DNA of 64,000 nucleotides from Methylobacterium sp. E-065. GTDB taxonomy: Bacteria > Pseudomonadota > Alphaproteobacteria > Rhizobiales > Beijerinckiaceae. A model generated the notes under the pieces. It had not been told where the DNA came from and made no database searches. It worked only from the letters and a program-made list of their open reading frames with translations. How positions within the stretch are numbered: the stretch's first letter is position 1; every line of letters begins with the position of its first letter. The DNA lies in NCBI RefSeq assembly GCF_022829605.1, contig NZ_JAKSYD010000253.1, positions 140,200-204,199 on the forward strand, in the 5' to 3' direction. A program made the position numbers and the translations under genes. Shown piece by piece: positions 36,196-43,951 of the stretch.

Positions 36196-36296
36196 CGGCT
36201 CCCCGTAGCATCCGCATTCGGGCAGCAAACGAGGGCCGATTACGCCACGCCAATCTCCGACGGTGAACGAATTTTCAGCTGCGCCGTTAAGCAGCC

Positions 36297-36527
36297 ATGT
36301 CGGAGCCGGAAGAACCCAACGCGATCGAAAGCGATGTGCTGTGTCGCAGGATCTCGCTCGCGATCGCAGTGGACGAGCAGGTGATCGAAGTGCTGGCGGT
36401 CGCCGCGACCGTTCTGCGCGATGCGGATGATCCCGGTGCGGCTGATGTTGAAGGTGCAATCCGAACACACCGTGTCGGCATCATCAAGCAGCGAGCGATA
36501 CTGGGTGCTGCGGGAATTGAGATTTGA
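36297..36527 (+). CDS. Small hypothetical protein
   Basis: The product is 76 residues, acidic to neutral, with no membrane segment (MSEPEEPNAIESDVLCRRIS... then VDEQVIEVLAVAATVLRDAD). No domain is recognised. No strong ribosome-binding site precedes ATG 36297. The stop codon overlaps the TTG of the next small gene by TTGA (36524-36527), so the two may be translationally coupled. It is divergent from the 35968-36195 gene with 100 bases between starts. Confidence 0.45.
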   Translation: MSEPEEPNAIESDVLCRRISLAIAVDEQVIEVLAVAATVLRDADDPGAADVEGAIRTHRVGIIKQRAILGAAGIEI

Positions 36528-36766
36528 GCGCTCAGCCCCGCATCTACGTCGTCCGAAGCAGCCGTTCACATGGCGGCAACGTGACTTATAAATGCCCTAC
36601 GGCCGAGTGGGCGCTGCAGAAGCTGCGCGACGCTGCCGCGAAAGGTTACAGCGACATCACTGTTCTCGACCCGGATGGCCGAAAGATCTCGGAAGCCGAC
36701 CTGATCAGCTGCATCCAGGATGCGAGCACTGTACCGAGCAAGGAACTACTTCCAGCTGGTTCTTAG
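36524..36766 (+). CDS. Small hypothetical protein
   Basis: The product is 80 residues from TTG 36524: MSAQPRIYVVRSSRSHGGNV then TYKCPTAEWALQKLRDAAAK and GYSDITVLDPDGRKISEADL. The regular pattern (beta, then an amphipathic helix, then strands) looks like a folded domain of about 70 residues. No known family can be named. It overlaps the preceding small gene by four bases. Confidence 0.5.
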   Translation: MSAQPRIYVVRSSRSHGGNVTYKCPTAEWALQKLRDAAAKGYSDITVLDPDGRKISEADLISCIQDASTVPSKELLPAGS

Positions 36767-36929
36767 AGCATCGGCCGGCCGGTCCGCGCAGAGAAACAAA
36801 GCACCCCCGGATGGGCCCATCCTCGCGGCGGGCCTTCTCGGCGCCAGCGCGCCGAAAACAGCCTCATCGTACGACCGCTGTTGGGTGTCGTTCGCTTGGG
36901 CGTGAGCCGCGCCTTCGCCGGAGCGACCC

Positions 36930-37346
36930 CTAACCCCGATCAGGCTGACGCTGGAGGCTGGCTGTCGCCTTTACGATCGCCAGCACGCCGGCCCGGGCGG
37001 TGCTGTCCGTGATGCTCGCGAAGGCCATCACAAGCTCCATCGCCTGCGGATCCTCCAGGAAGGTCGCCGAACTGGCCTCAGTCTCGTTCGATCCCGGCTG
37101 ACGTGCGAAGAAGGTCTCGACCGGGACTTTCAAGAGGTCGGCGATCGCCTGAAGCCGCCCGGCGCCGATGCGATTGCGCCCCTTCTCGTACTTCTGCACT
37201 TGCTGGAAGCTGACGCCGAGGGCGTTTCCGAGAGCGGTCTGGCTCAAGCCCTGTGCGGCTCGCAGCACGGCGATACGGCTGCCGATGGTGCGATCGGCGT
37301 CTGTCGCCAACTTGGGTGCCGTGTGAGTGATCGACCGTGCAGACAT
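36930..37346 (-). CDS. XRE-family HTH transcriptional regulator
   Basis: The product is 138 residues. The HTH_3 domain runs over about residues 21-76, with IGSRIAVLRAAQGLSQTALG and VSFQQVQKYEKGRNRIGAGR typical of small Cro/C1-type regulators found in Rhizobiales. The C-terminal part (EDPQAMELVMAFASITDSTA) is a conserved short tail of this subfamily and may be for dimerisation. ATG 37346 gives MSARSITHTAPK; the frame extends to 37442 without support. Its targets are unknown; the upstream A/T-rich region (to about 37440) probably holds its promoter. Confidence 0.9.
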   Translation of the reverse strand: MSARSITHTAPKLATDADRTIGSRIAVLRAAQGLSQTALGNALGVSFQQVQKYEKGRNRIGAGRLQAIADLLKVPVETFFARQPGSNETEASSATFLEDPQAMELVMAFASITDSTARAGVLAIVKATASLQRQPDRG

Positions 37347-37722
37347 GCGAACGTGGCTTTCGAGTAGATCGGTAGGGAAGGCCGCGATTCGGCCGCCTAC
37401 CAAACAAAATAATGCGCGATTGAGTTGCGCACAAATATGCAATCCAGGCGTGCGTCAACTAGCTGGCTCACTCGCAGCCCGTGAAAGTTTGGGACGTGCG
37501 CAGTCTGCATCTTCAACTCAGGCTTGAGTTTTACCGCATTACCCAAGGAGCCGGGCGTCAGCCTGCGGCGCCGGATCGCGGACGAGCCGGGCTGTGATCT
37601 GTGGGGATGTTGGGGGCAACCCCGATGTTGGCCGACACAGGTTGTTGCGCTAGCCAAGTCATTAATCCGGCGCGACTTTCCGCAGTCCATGATGTGTGCA
37701 TGTTCAGACACGCGAGCCAATC
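37347..37722. other. Intergenic region upstream of XRE gene
   Basis: These 376 bases contain an A/T-rich patch (37400-37440) suited to the XRE-gene promoter, and a small inverted repeat AACTCA-GGCT-TGAGTT at 37515-37530 followed by TTT, which could be a weak terminator on plus. I see no convincing gene in it. Confidence 0.45.
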
Positions 37723-37920
37723 ATGCACTTCGAGATCCGTTCGACCGGACGCCACCTGTGGACCTGGGTCCTGCTCGACGCCACGCAGCTGACGGTCCTC
37801 GAGTCGGACCGGGCCTTCCCGTCGGAAACGCAGGCTTCGGCGGCGGCTCTGGCCTTCGCCAAGCTCGTCACCCGCGCTGGCCGTACGCTGACATCCAGCC
37901 CGGTCGGCGGGCTGATCTGA
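37723..37920 (+). CDS. Small hypothetical protein
   Basis: The product is 65 residues from ATG 37723 (MHFEIRSTGRHLWTWVLLDA then QASAAALAFAKLVTRAGRTL); an upstream ATG at 37696 gives 74. The start HFEIRSTG...WTWVLL, followed by a helix (SETQASAAALAFAKLVT), resembles the beta-beta-beta-alpha layout of the DUF1508/YegP family, but the similarity is weak. There is no strong ribosome-binding site. No neighbour gives a functional clue. Confidence 0.4.
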   Translation: MHFEIRSTGRHLWTWVLLDATQLTVLESDRAFPSETQASAAALAFAKLVTRAGRTLTSSPVGGLI

Positions 37921-38113
37921 GCCAGCCTTCAACCCACGCACTGGCGCCGCGCCGTCCCTCGCCGCCCTGCAGGCTTTCGGCGAAGTCGTTGAGGACCTGG
38001 CTTCGTTGACGCTATGGCGTTGCTACAACCGCTCGATCGATAGTGGTGAAGGGTTTTGGCCCCTAGAACGATCGGTCGCTTATCAAACGATCGTGCAAGG
38101 CGGCTTGTTCGGG

Positions 38114-38359
38114 TCAGACATCCGCGCAAGCGGCAGGCCGCATCGCGTAGGCCGTCGGGAACTCCGCGCGTAAGGCCCACAAGGCCGAACGGATCGCGCC
38201 CCGCACCTGCGCGGAGGCGCCTTCCCTCTCGGCTCTGACACGCAAATCCTGAAGCGCCCGCAGAAGCACGGTCCGCTGCGGGGCACCCGGTAGGCCGTGA
38301 TCCGTCGTCAGGAGTGCCAGCAGCGCCCGTCCGAGCGGATCGGCAAACAGGGTCGACAT
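38114..38359 (-). CDS. Small hypothetical protein
   Basis: The product is 81 residues, Ala/Leu/Arg-rich and probably helical (MSTLFADPLGRALLALLTTD, then VRAEREGASAQVRGAIRSAL). No signal peptide, membrane span or family is recognised. A CAGGA site lies 6 bases before ATG 38359. The frame has the G/C third-position bias of real genes here, but the evidence is thin. Confidence 0.35.
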   Translation of the reverse strand: MSTLFADPLGRALLALLTTDHGLPGAPQRTVLLRALQDLRVRAEREGASAQVRGAIRSALWALRAEFPTAYAMRPAACADV

Positions 38360-38748
38360 TCCGGCAGTCCTGACCCCTGTGTCGTTTTTGCGCGTGCGAG
38401 CATATTCAGTACGATGGCGGTATCGATACTGTGTGGAGCCGCATAGAGCGTAGCCTGTACCGATGACGCGTCATTCACGGCGGGTTGCCGGTGACGCCGT
38501 TAACTGATTTCACAAAAAGCCTCGTCAACGGGCGCCGAGTCCTGTCATGGGCCGCCCGATTCTCTGGTCCAGAACGAGTAGGCCGGGAGGGAGGTATCCA
38601 GTCTGTTCCGTTGCGAAAACAGCATTGTCGATGCTGGAATGGGCGCGATGAGGCGCAGGGGCGAGGTCCCGCCATGCGGATCGGGCACCTTGGAACCCAT
38701 CAATCCGGTTTGTGTTGGGCCTTCAACGCAATTGCGAAGGGTTCATCG
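38360..38748. other. Intergenic region upstream of exported Gly/Tyr-rich protein gene
   Basis: This 389-base region has mixed composition. It contains the GGAAC-N16-TGTT sequence at 38692-38716, a candidate EcfG-type promoter, and CGAAGGG just before the next start codon. No coding frame or RNA was convincing. Confidence 0.45.
38692..38716 (+). promoter_or_regulatory. Candidate EcfG-type (general stress) promoter
   Basis: GGAAC (38692-38696), 16 bases, then TGTT (38713-38716) matches GGAAC-N16/17-CGTT except for one base. The downstream gene start is 33 bases further on. Recognition by an EcfG sigma factor is inferred. Confidence 0.35.
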
Positions 38749-39033
38749 ATGCGTAAGCTGGTTCTTCTCTCCGCCGTCACGCTGTGCCTCGGCGCCGTCG
38801 GCCCGAGCGTCGCACAGGCCCAGGGTTACGGTTATCGCGACGGATACGGTCGCAGCTATGAGCGTGGCTATGAGCGTGGCTACGGGCGTCATCGGGATTA
38901 CGGCTATCGCCGTCATCGCGGTCTCTCGACCGGGGCCGCCATCGGCCTCGGCGTTGCAGGCGCGGCGGCTGGCGCTGCGGCAATGGGCGCGTTCGATCGG
39001 GGCGGTCCGGGCTATTACGGCCGCGGGTACTGA
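38749..39033 (+). CDS. Exported Gly/Tyr/Arg-rich glycine-zipper protein
   Basis: The product is 94 residues. The signal peptide is MRKLVLLSAVTLCLGAVGPS with cleavage near AQA-QG. The mature part has Tyr/Gly/Arg-rich repeats (YGYRDGYGRSYERGYERGYG), then a glycine-zipper segment (TGAAIGLGVAGAAAGAAA), and ends with GGPGYYGRGY. This layout is common among small stress-related outer-membrane or surface proteins in Rhizobiales. GAAGGG precedes ATG 38749. A strong terminator follows. An upstream frame without support runs back to 38485. Confidence 0.8.
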   Translation: MRKLVLLSAVTLCLGAVGPSVAQAQGYGYRDGYGRSYERGYERGYGRHRDYGYRRHRGLSTGAAIGLGVAGAAAGAAAMGAFDRGGPGYYGRGY

Positions 39034-39052
39034 GCCAAGCCACTGACAGACC

Positions 39053-39091
39053 AGGGCCCCACCGCACGCGTGCGGTGGGGCCCTTTTTGTT
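39053..39091. terminator. Strong bidirectional terminator
   Basis: A perfect 16-base-arm palindrome (39053-39084, centred on CACGCGTG) is followed on plus by TTTTTGTT. It serves the glycine-zipper gene and, on minus, lies just past the convergent AlgX-like gene. Confidence 0.92.
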
Positions 39092-40217
39092 AAATGGGCT
39101 TGCCCGGTTTCCCAAATCGCAGAGTTCGCCGGAGCCATTCGCGCAGCGTCGGCCGAACGGCCCGCTTGGCCCGTTTCTCGGCGAAAGCGTCGATGCGGAT
39201 GCGGTCGGTCGGGACTTGGCGCAGGAAACGTTCGGCGATCTCGAAGATCAGAACGTCGGGTTTGACGCTTTCGATATAGGCCCAGTCGAGGTTCGCCGAC
39301 CAGATCGCGTGGACTTCGGCGAAGGACTCGGCGAGCATCGCGGTCAGGCGCGCGCCCGGACTGTAGATGTAGGAATCGCCGAACAGCACGACCCGGCGCG
39401 GGTCCGGCGCCGCATCATTCCGCATTACGACGCGCGAACCCACGAACAGGCCGCGCGGCCGGATCGCCCGACCGCTTTCGCGCACGTGAACGAGAGCGTT
39501 CGCGTCAACGCGGTCCGCGCGGCGCGAAAAATTGTAGGCCACGTAGTCTTCCTCGATCGGCGGTTTGAGCTTCTCGCCGAGATCGAACGTGAACCGCGCG
39601 CGCTCATGCACGCCGGTGAAGACATGCTCGGCCACTGGTGCATCGAGGGCCTCACACAGCGCGCGGTAGGCCGTGAGATAGCCGCGATAGGTCCAATGCG
39701 TGTCCGTCTGCAGATATACGGGCTCGTCGCCCCGCGCCGCGCGCAACGGCGTCAGCAGATCGAGCATCCGGGTACCGCCATCCGGTTTCAGGAGCCGGGC
39801 GAGGCGAACGGCGGGTGGGTTGTCGAGGCCCGGAAACGCGCGACCCAGCGTATCGGGATAGACCGCGAGCTTGTCGGGGACGACTGCGTGAACGTGGCGG
39901 ATGCCGAGGGCATCCAGGCGTCTGGCGCGCCGGTCGATCAGTTGTGCCCAGCGTGCGAGGATCCGGCGCGACAGGGGGCTGTCTCCGTAGAAGACTTCGA
40001 CCTCGCGGGCACGGCCGACCCAGAACAACCAGCCATCCTGCCCGACGGCCACGCCGTTGCCGCTCGCCATGGAAAGATCCGCGCACTCGCCGCGTCGCCG
40101 GCCAACCGAGCCGGCGCCCTCGCGGGTGGCCTCGACGGATCCGCGTCGGATTGCAAGCCCGATGCGCCGCGCGGCCGGACTCCGTGCGGGGCGCTGCTTG
40201 AAGATCGAAGCCGACAT
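39090..40217 (-). CDS. AlgX/AlgJ-like SGNH hydrolase-type protein
   Basis: The product is 375 residues from ATG 40217; a start at ATG 40070 (MASGNGVAVGQDGWLF) is also possible because conserved sequence begins there. Family marks are GQDGWLFWVG, QTDTHWTYRGYLTAYRALCE (with the catalytic-type His), VVLFGDSYIY (SGNH-like Ser) and VKPDVLIFEIAERFL. AlgX/AlgJ proteins O-acetylate exopolysaccharides; here no alginate or acyl-transporter genes adjoin it, so the substrate is unknown. There is no clear signal peptide in the part with support, which is unusual. It ends next to the shared terminator. Confidence 0.75.
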   Translation of the reverse strand: MSASIFKQRPARSPAARRIGLAIRRGSVEATREGAGSVGRRRGECADLSMASGNGVAVGQDGWLFWVGRAREVEVFYGDSPLSRRILARWAQLIDRRARRLDALGIRHVHAVVPDKLAVYPDTLGRAFPGLDNPPAVRLARLLKPDGGTRMLDLLTPLRAARGDEPVYLQTDTHWTYRGYLTAYRALCEALDAPVAEHVFTGVHERARFTFDLGEKLKPPIEEDYVAYNFSRRADRVDANALVHVRESGRAIRPRGLFVGSRVVMRNDAAPDPRRVVLFGDSYIYSPGARLTAMLAESFAEVHAIWSANLDWAYIESVKPDVLIFEIAERFLRQVPTDRIRIDAFAEKRAKRAVRPTLREWLRRTLRFGKPGKPI

Positions 40218-40345
40218 TCGCTTTTGGCTGAGCCGAGCGATGGTTTTCGCGGCGATCGGCGCGGCCGGATGAACCTTATTGCCGCGCCGGAGGTACACGG
40301 AGCAGGCGCGGGTCTTCGCGCTGTGCTTCGGAGAGGCAGCGGTTC

Positions 40346-40525
40346 ATGTCCGCACTCGTGTCCCTGCTCGGCTGCGGCTTGGTGCTAACGGGTTTCGCCG
40401 CGGAACGCTTTGCCGAACAGCGCTGGCTCGCCGCCGGTCAGCCAGGTTCCGTCGATGCCTGCGCGGTTCTGGCTCTGGCGCTACCCGCTGTAGGCCTCAC
40501 GTTGATGGCTGCAATCGCTGCCTGA
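40346..40525 (+). CDS. Small two-helix membrane protein (59 aa)
   Basis: The frame ATG 40346 to TGA 40525 encodes 59 residues. Two hydrophobic helices are visible: residues 2-18 (SALVSLLGCGLVLTGFA) and 38-58 (AVLALALPAVGLTLMAAIA), separated by a charged loop AERFAEQRWLAAG. GGAGAGG lies about 9 bases upstream. High G/C in third positions supports coding. No family is recognised. It is divergent from the AlgX-like gene (about 130 bases apart) and convergent with the PilZ gene. Confidence 0.55.
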   Translation: MSALVSLLGCGLVLTGFAAERFAEQRWLAAGQPGSVDACAVLALALPAVGLTLMAAIAA

Positions 40526-40596
40526 ACACCTACCGGCCTAGGGATGGCTCGCGCCTGTCATCAGCCCGCGCTGCGCGGTGGATCGCTGCGCCGAGA

Positions 40597-40887
40597 TCAC
40601 TCCTGCTCGAGACAGAATTGTACGCCGGTCGTCCTTTCCTTGCGCCAGATGACTTTGACCGCGTACCGCACCTTGGCGTCCGCCAGCACCAAATCAAACG
40701 CGTTCTCAACCATCGTCGCGTGTTGGCCGAGGAACTCCAGCATCGCGCCGCGGTCGGAGATGTTCCTGACCTGGCAGGGAAACCGAACCCCGTCCGAGTT
40801 CAGCGCGAAGGCAAGGAGCGCCGTGGGTTTTCGAGGCGTGGCACGCCGCTCTGCATGGCCGCTGAAGGGCGTGGCATTGCGAGACAT
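40597..40887 (-). CDS. PilZ domain protein (c-di-GMP receptor candidate)
   Basis: The product is 96 residues, essentially a stand-alone PilZ domain. The c-di-GMP-binding motifs are visible: RRATPRK near residue 16-22 (RxxxR) and NISDRGAML near 42-50 (D/NxSxxG). Such single-domain proteins usually transmit c-di-GMP signals to motility or exopolysaccharide machinery. CAGGAAAA lies upstream of ATG 40887; the frame opens to 40923 without support. Exopolysaccharide-related genes (AlgX-like, BcsS, exoD) occur nearby in the window, but no direct link is shown. Confidence 0.88.
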   Translation of the reverse strand: MSRNATPFSGHAERRATPRKPTALLAFALNSDGVRFPCQVRNISDRGAMLEFLGQHATMVENAFDLVLADAKVRYAVKVIWRKERTTGVQFCLEQE

Positions 40888-41084
40888 GGCCGATTTTCCT
40901 GCCCATGTCGGCCAACATGGCACGAGTTCAGTAAAAATGACGGTGATTTACTAATATGTAATTGACGACCCGGCGCCGCGCGGCAGCACTTCCACCCATA
41001 GGTCCGCAGGTTATCCGTGCTAGCGACAGGTCCGTTGCCGCGCATCAGTTCATGGCCCCTGGGTGTTGGTGCGTCGGAAGAGCG

Positions 41085-41216
41085 CTACGGCCGGTCCGAA
41101 CGGCTGTCATCGCCGGGGAGGGGCGGTCCTTTTCCTGCTTTGATGAATCGGCCTACGACCAGGCCGAGCGGAATCGACACCAGAAACCAGCCTCTGAGGA
41201 ATCGCAGGGCCTTCAT
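41085..41216 (-). CDS. Very small membrane protein (43 aa)
   Basis: ATG 41216 to stop at 41085 gives MKALRFLRGWFLVSIPLGLV, then VGRFIKAGKGPPLPG... and a polar tail. There is one hydrophobic helix flanked by basic residues. GGGGAG lies about 9 bases upstream, an unusually good site for a chance frame. No family is recognised. It is divergent from the secreted-protein gene at 41410. Confidence 0.45.
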   Translation of the reverse strand: MKALRFLRGWFLVSIPLGLVVGRFIKAGKGPPLPGDDSRSDRP

Positions 41217-41409
41217 CGTGTATTGCTCCCCGATCTGAACTGGCGACGTCTTCGAAGTTGGTGCCGCACGGGGCTTACGCTGCGCGGGCACATTGGTTCA
41301 CTGGCCCGCGCGGAGTTGCGTTCGCCGCCGCGAAGCCCAGGCCTATCTGATCGGGATGAACGCCATCCTGGCCCTGCCGGGACCCACCAGCGGCGATCCC
41401 GGGACAATC

Positions 41410-42447
41410 ATGCATCTGTGCACCAGTCTGACGTTCGTGCCGTTCCTGTTCGGTCTACTTGCCGGGGTGTCGCTCCCTGCGGCCGCCGAGGCGCCAGGGC
41501 AACCACCGATTGTTGCCGCCCAGGCTGCTCCGGTTTGGCTGCCCAGTTTTTCGCGCAACGTCCAGGGTACCGGTCTCCCCGGCATCGACGGGGGACACGT
41601 CTTCCTTTGGAATCAGCCCCAGGGTTTCGACCCGGTCTCGACGTTGCGGGTCGACCGGCACGTGCCGAACGGGTCAGGCGAGGCCACCCACACCTATAAG
41701 GCGCTGTGGGCGCTCGGCTCCACCGGCCCACATAATGCCGGCTACGAGTGGACGATCACCGGCGAGCTGCACAACCGGGCGCTGGCCAGCACCGGCGCTC
41801 AGAACGTCGCAGTGAACGGGACCATCTTCAAGGAGCCGAATGGGATCGGTCCGGTCGGCCCGTCCTGGGCCGGCAACTTCAACTGTGTGGACACGACCAC
41901 CGAGGCCGATCCCTTCGCGTCGTGTATCGGCGCGGAGATCGACGTCTCAGCCCAGTCGCCGACCACCGACCGCAATCGCCAGCAGGTCGGACTGCAGATC
42001 TCCACAGGGGGCGTACCAGGCGCCCACACCGGATACGGCATCCTGATGGGCAATCTCACCGGATCGATTACCGACCGGGCCATCTCGTTTCAGGGCGAGG
42101 GTACCTATGGAATCGGGATCGACGCTGCTGCGGCTCGCTTCACCGGCGTGCCGATCCTGCTCGGTCCGGGCCAAATGATTGCGCTCGATGGCACGCAAGA
42201 CGGTGCTTTCTCGCGACGGCTCGGCTTTGACGGGCGCGACCTCATTTACGCCGGCGGTGCCGGTCCGGTGTTCCGGGTGAGCGATGCCGGCCATGTTGAG
42301 GCCGCCTCACTTCGCGAGGCGCGACCGCAACCGCCCGCAAGCAGCAGCGATCGTTGCGAACCCGGAGACCATGCCTGGGACGACGCCTACGAATATCGCT
42401 GCGTTGCCCCGAATCGCTGGAAACGCGCGGCGCTCACCGATTGGTAG
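41410..42447 (+). CDS. Exported protein of unknown function
   Basis: The product is 345 residues from ATG 41410, with signal peptide MHLCTSLTFVPFLFGLLAGV and cleavage near AAA-EA; earlier in-frame ATG 41356 and 41293 lack this. The mature protein is beta-rich with many Gly/Thr turns, for example GTGLPGIDGGHVFLWNQPQG, YGILMGNLTGSITDRAI and RRLGFDGRDLIYAGGAGPVF, suggesting a beta-helix or jelly-roll like phage tail/spike or surface proteins. The C-terminus has a small cysteine-bearing tail (DRCEPGDHAWDDAYEYRCVA). No family is recognised. It stands alone, so whether it is phage-derived or a native surface protein is open. Confidence 0.65.
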   Translation: MHLCTSLTFVPFLFGLLAGVSLPAAAEAPGQPPIVAAQAAPVWLPSFSRNVQGTGLPGIDGGHVFLWNQPQGFDPVSTLRVDRHVPNGSGEATHTYKALWALGSTGPHNAGYEWTITGELHNRALASTGAQNVAVNGTIFKEPNGIGPVGPSWAGNFNCVDTTTEADPFASCIGAEIDVSAQSPTTDRNRQQVGLQISTGGVPGAHTGYGILMGNLTGSITDRAISFQGEGTYGIGIDAAAARFTGVPILLGPGQMIALDGTQDGAFSRRLGFDGRDLIYAGGAGPVFRVSDAGHVEAASLREARPQPPASSSDRCEPGDHAWDDAYEYRCVAPNRWKRAALTDW

Positions 42448-42464
42448 GACGATCGGTTTCGGCC

Positions 42465-42806
42465 TTAGCGGTCGAGGATCCGAACCACGGCGCGCGACGC
42501 CGGATCGACCACCACGATCTTGTCGCCCGGCGCCACGAAATAGCCGAAACGGCGCAGTCGCGGATCGGGGGCGTCCGTGAACGGGGCGAGCCGGACATCC
42601 TCGGGCACGATGCTGCCGGGCCGCAGCGGGATCGATCCCACGATCGGTCCCGGGCCGACCGGGCGGCGTACAATGTAGTCGCGCACCACGACGTCGTCGT
42701 CGGGGCCGAAATCGTCGGGTCCCACGATGATCGCCTGTGCGAAGGCGGAGCCAGTGAAGAGCGCGGCGAACCCGAGGGCGGCGGCGAGGCTTGCGCGTGT
42801 CGACAT
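42465..42806 (-). CDS. DUF1236 domain exported protein
   Basis: The product is 113 residues. The signal peptide is MSTRASLAAALGFAALFTGS (cleavage near AFA-QA). The C-terminal part, RLAPFTDAPDPRLRRFGYFV then APGDKIVVVDPASRAVVRIL, is the conserved DUF1236 pattern. These periplasmic proteins are common in Rhizobiales, with no established function. GGAG lies 5 bases before ATG 42806. An EcfG-like sequence lies about 30-50 bases upstream. It is convergent with the large exported-protein gene at 41410. Confidence 0.85.
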   Translation of the reverse strand: MSTRASLAAALGFAALFTGSAFAQAIIVGPDDFGPDDDVVVRDYIVRRPVGPGPIVGSIPLRPGSIVPEDVRLAPFTDAPDPRLRRFGYFVAPGDKIVVVDPASRAVVRILDR

Positions 42807-42834
42807 GTCGGGCTCCATAAGCACGGCCGCCGGA

Positions 42835-42860
42835 AACACGGCCGAACCCGGATCGGTTCC
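42835..42860 (-). promoter_or_regulatory. Candidate EcfG-type promoter upstream of DUF1236 gene
   Basis: On the minus strand GGAAC (42860-42856), 17 bases, then TGTT (42838-42835) matches GGAAC-N16/17-CGTT except for one base. It is about 29 bases upstream of ATG 42806. Confidence 0.3.
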
Positions 42861-42874
42861 CGTGCCGGGCGCGC

Positions 42875-43738
42875 TCAACGGCCGATCTGGCCCGCCTCGC
42901 TCAGCGGCAGCGGCGACCAGCGGGTGATCTGCACGTACCCGTCGAGGGCCGCGACCACGATGTGGCGGCGGTGGCGATGCACCACCGCACCGGCGGCGTG
43001 GGTATGCCGCTCCTGCCAGCCGTCAGCCTCCGCCACGTAGACGCGCGTATCGCCGAGGCGGGCGATGGTCTCGACCGTGCCGAAGGCCCGCACCCGGCGC
43101 AGGATCGCGCCCACGTCCTTTCGGAAATCGAGGGTCCGGTCGCCATCGGTGGCGCGCGGCCAGTAGGAGCCGTCACCCTGCGGCTCGGCCCAGCGCCAAC
43201 GTCCGGGCAAGTCGCGCCCGAGGGGGCCGGCGACGAGGCGGCGCGCCGCCATCTGGCACTTGGCCAAGAGGGTCTCGTGCGATTCCTGCGGGCTGAGGGG
43301 AAACATCTCCTGCGCCAGGATATCGCCGGTGTCGAAGCCGTCCGCCAGCACGTGGGCGGTCACGCCCCAGGTTTCGTAGCGGTCGAGCACGGCGCGGAAC
43401 AACGGGTACGGGCCACGCCCGATCGGGAGCGGGGAGGGGTGGATGTTGAAACCGTAAGCCGCATGGCCGCGCCAGCCGCGCACCAGCCACGGGTAACCCG
43501 CGACCACGAGCGCCCAGTCCTTGCCGTGGTCGGCCTGGATCGCCTCGATGTCACGCTCGCGGATCCGCGAGAGCTGGATCGGGATGCGCAGCGACCGGGC
43601 GCGGGCGACAATCACGTCGTTGTGGTCGTAGATCCCGTCGCAGGGGCGGGTGAACAGCTTCACCGGCGTCCAGCCAGCGTCCAGAAGCCCCTCGAAGACG
43701 CCCCCCAGGAAGTCGATGCCGGCGAACGCGAACTTCAT
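42875..43738 (-). CDS. Formyltransferase-family protein
   Basis: The product is 287 residues. It has the formyl_trans_N Rossmann-type fold (FAFAGIDFLGGVFEGLLDAG, IPIQLSRIRERDIE) and the catalytic His/Asp region FNIHPSPLPIGRGPYPLFRA with DGFDTGDILAQE. Its divergence from Met-tRNA formyltransferase and ArnA suggests a sugar- or amine-formylating enzyme using 10-formyl-THF. No nucleotide-sugar cluster surrounds it, so the acceptor is unknown. It is divergent from the photolyase gene, with about 210 bases between starts. The C-terminal domain (about residues 200-287) is compact. Confidence 0.8.
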   Translation of the reverse strand: MKFAFAGIDFLGGVFEGLLDAGWTPVKLFTRPCDGIYDHNDVIVARARSLRIPIQLSRIRERDIEAIQADHGKDWALVVAGYPWLVRGWRGHAAYGFNIHPSPLPIGRGPYPLFRAVLDRYETWGVTAHVLADGFDTGDILAQEMFPLSPQESHETLLAKCQMAARRLVAGPLGRDLPGRWRWAEPQGDGSYWPRATDGDRTLDFRKDVGAILRRVRAFGTVETIARLGDTRVYVAEADGWQERHTHAAGAVVHRHRRHIVVAALDGYVQITRWSPLPLSEAGQIGR

Positions 43739-43951
43739 GTGTCCCGCCTGCGACCTTGTGAACGTGGAGGGCGCAGGCTTGCAGCCTGCCCGCCGTCGCC
43801 CCCGGCCTTACCTTGAACCCGACGGCTTGTGTAGCGAGGGGGATCCACGTGAGGCGGGTGATCAGCGACAGCGGAACGGGGTGGTGGATCACAGAGAAAG
43901 TCATCGGCGTGGCTGGCGGCCGCTCGACCGTTCGGACCGAGAACTGAAACG

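Noticed and set aside
35615..36253. Open frame of 212 codons on minus across the sRNA candidate
   Set aside because: It runs through the terminator and sRNA hairpins, with no start site and low-complexity Arg/Gly content.
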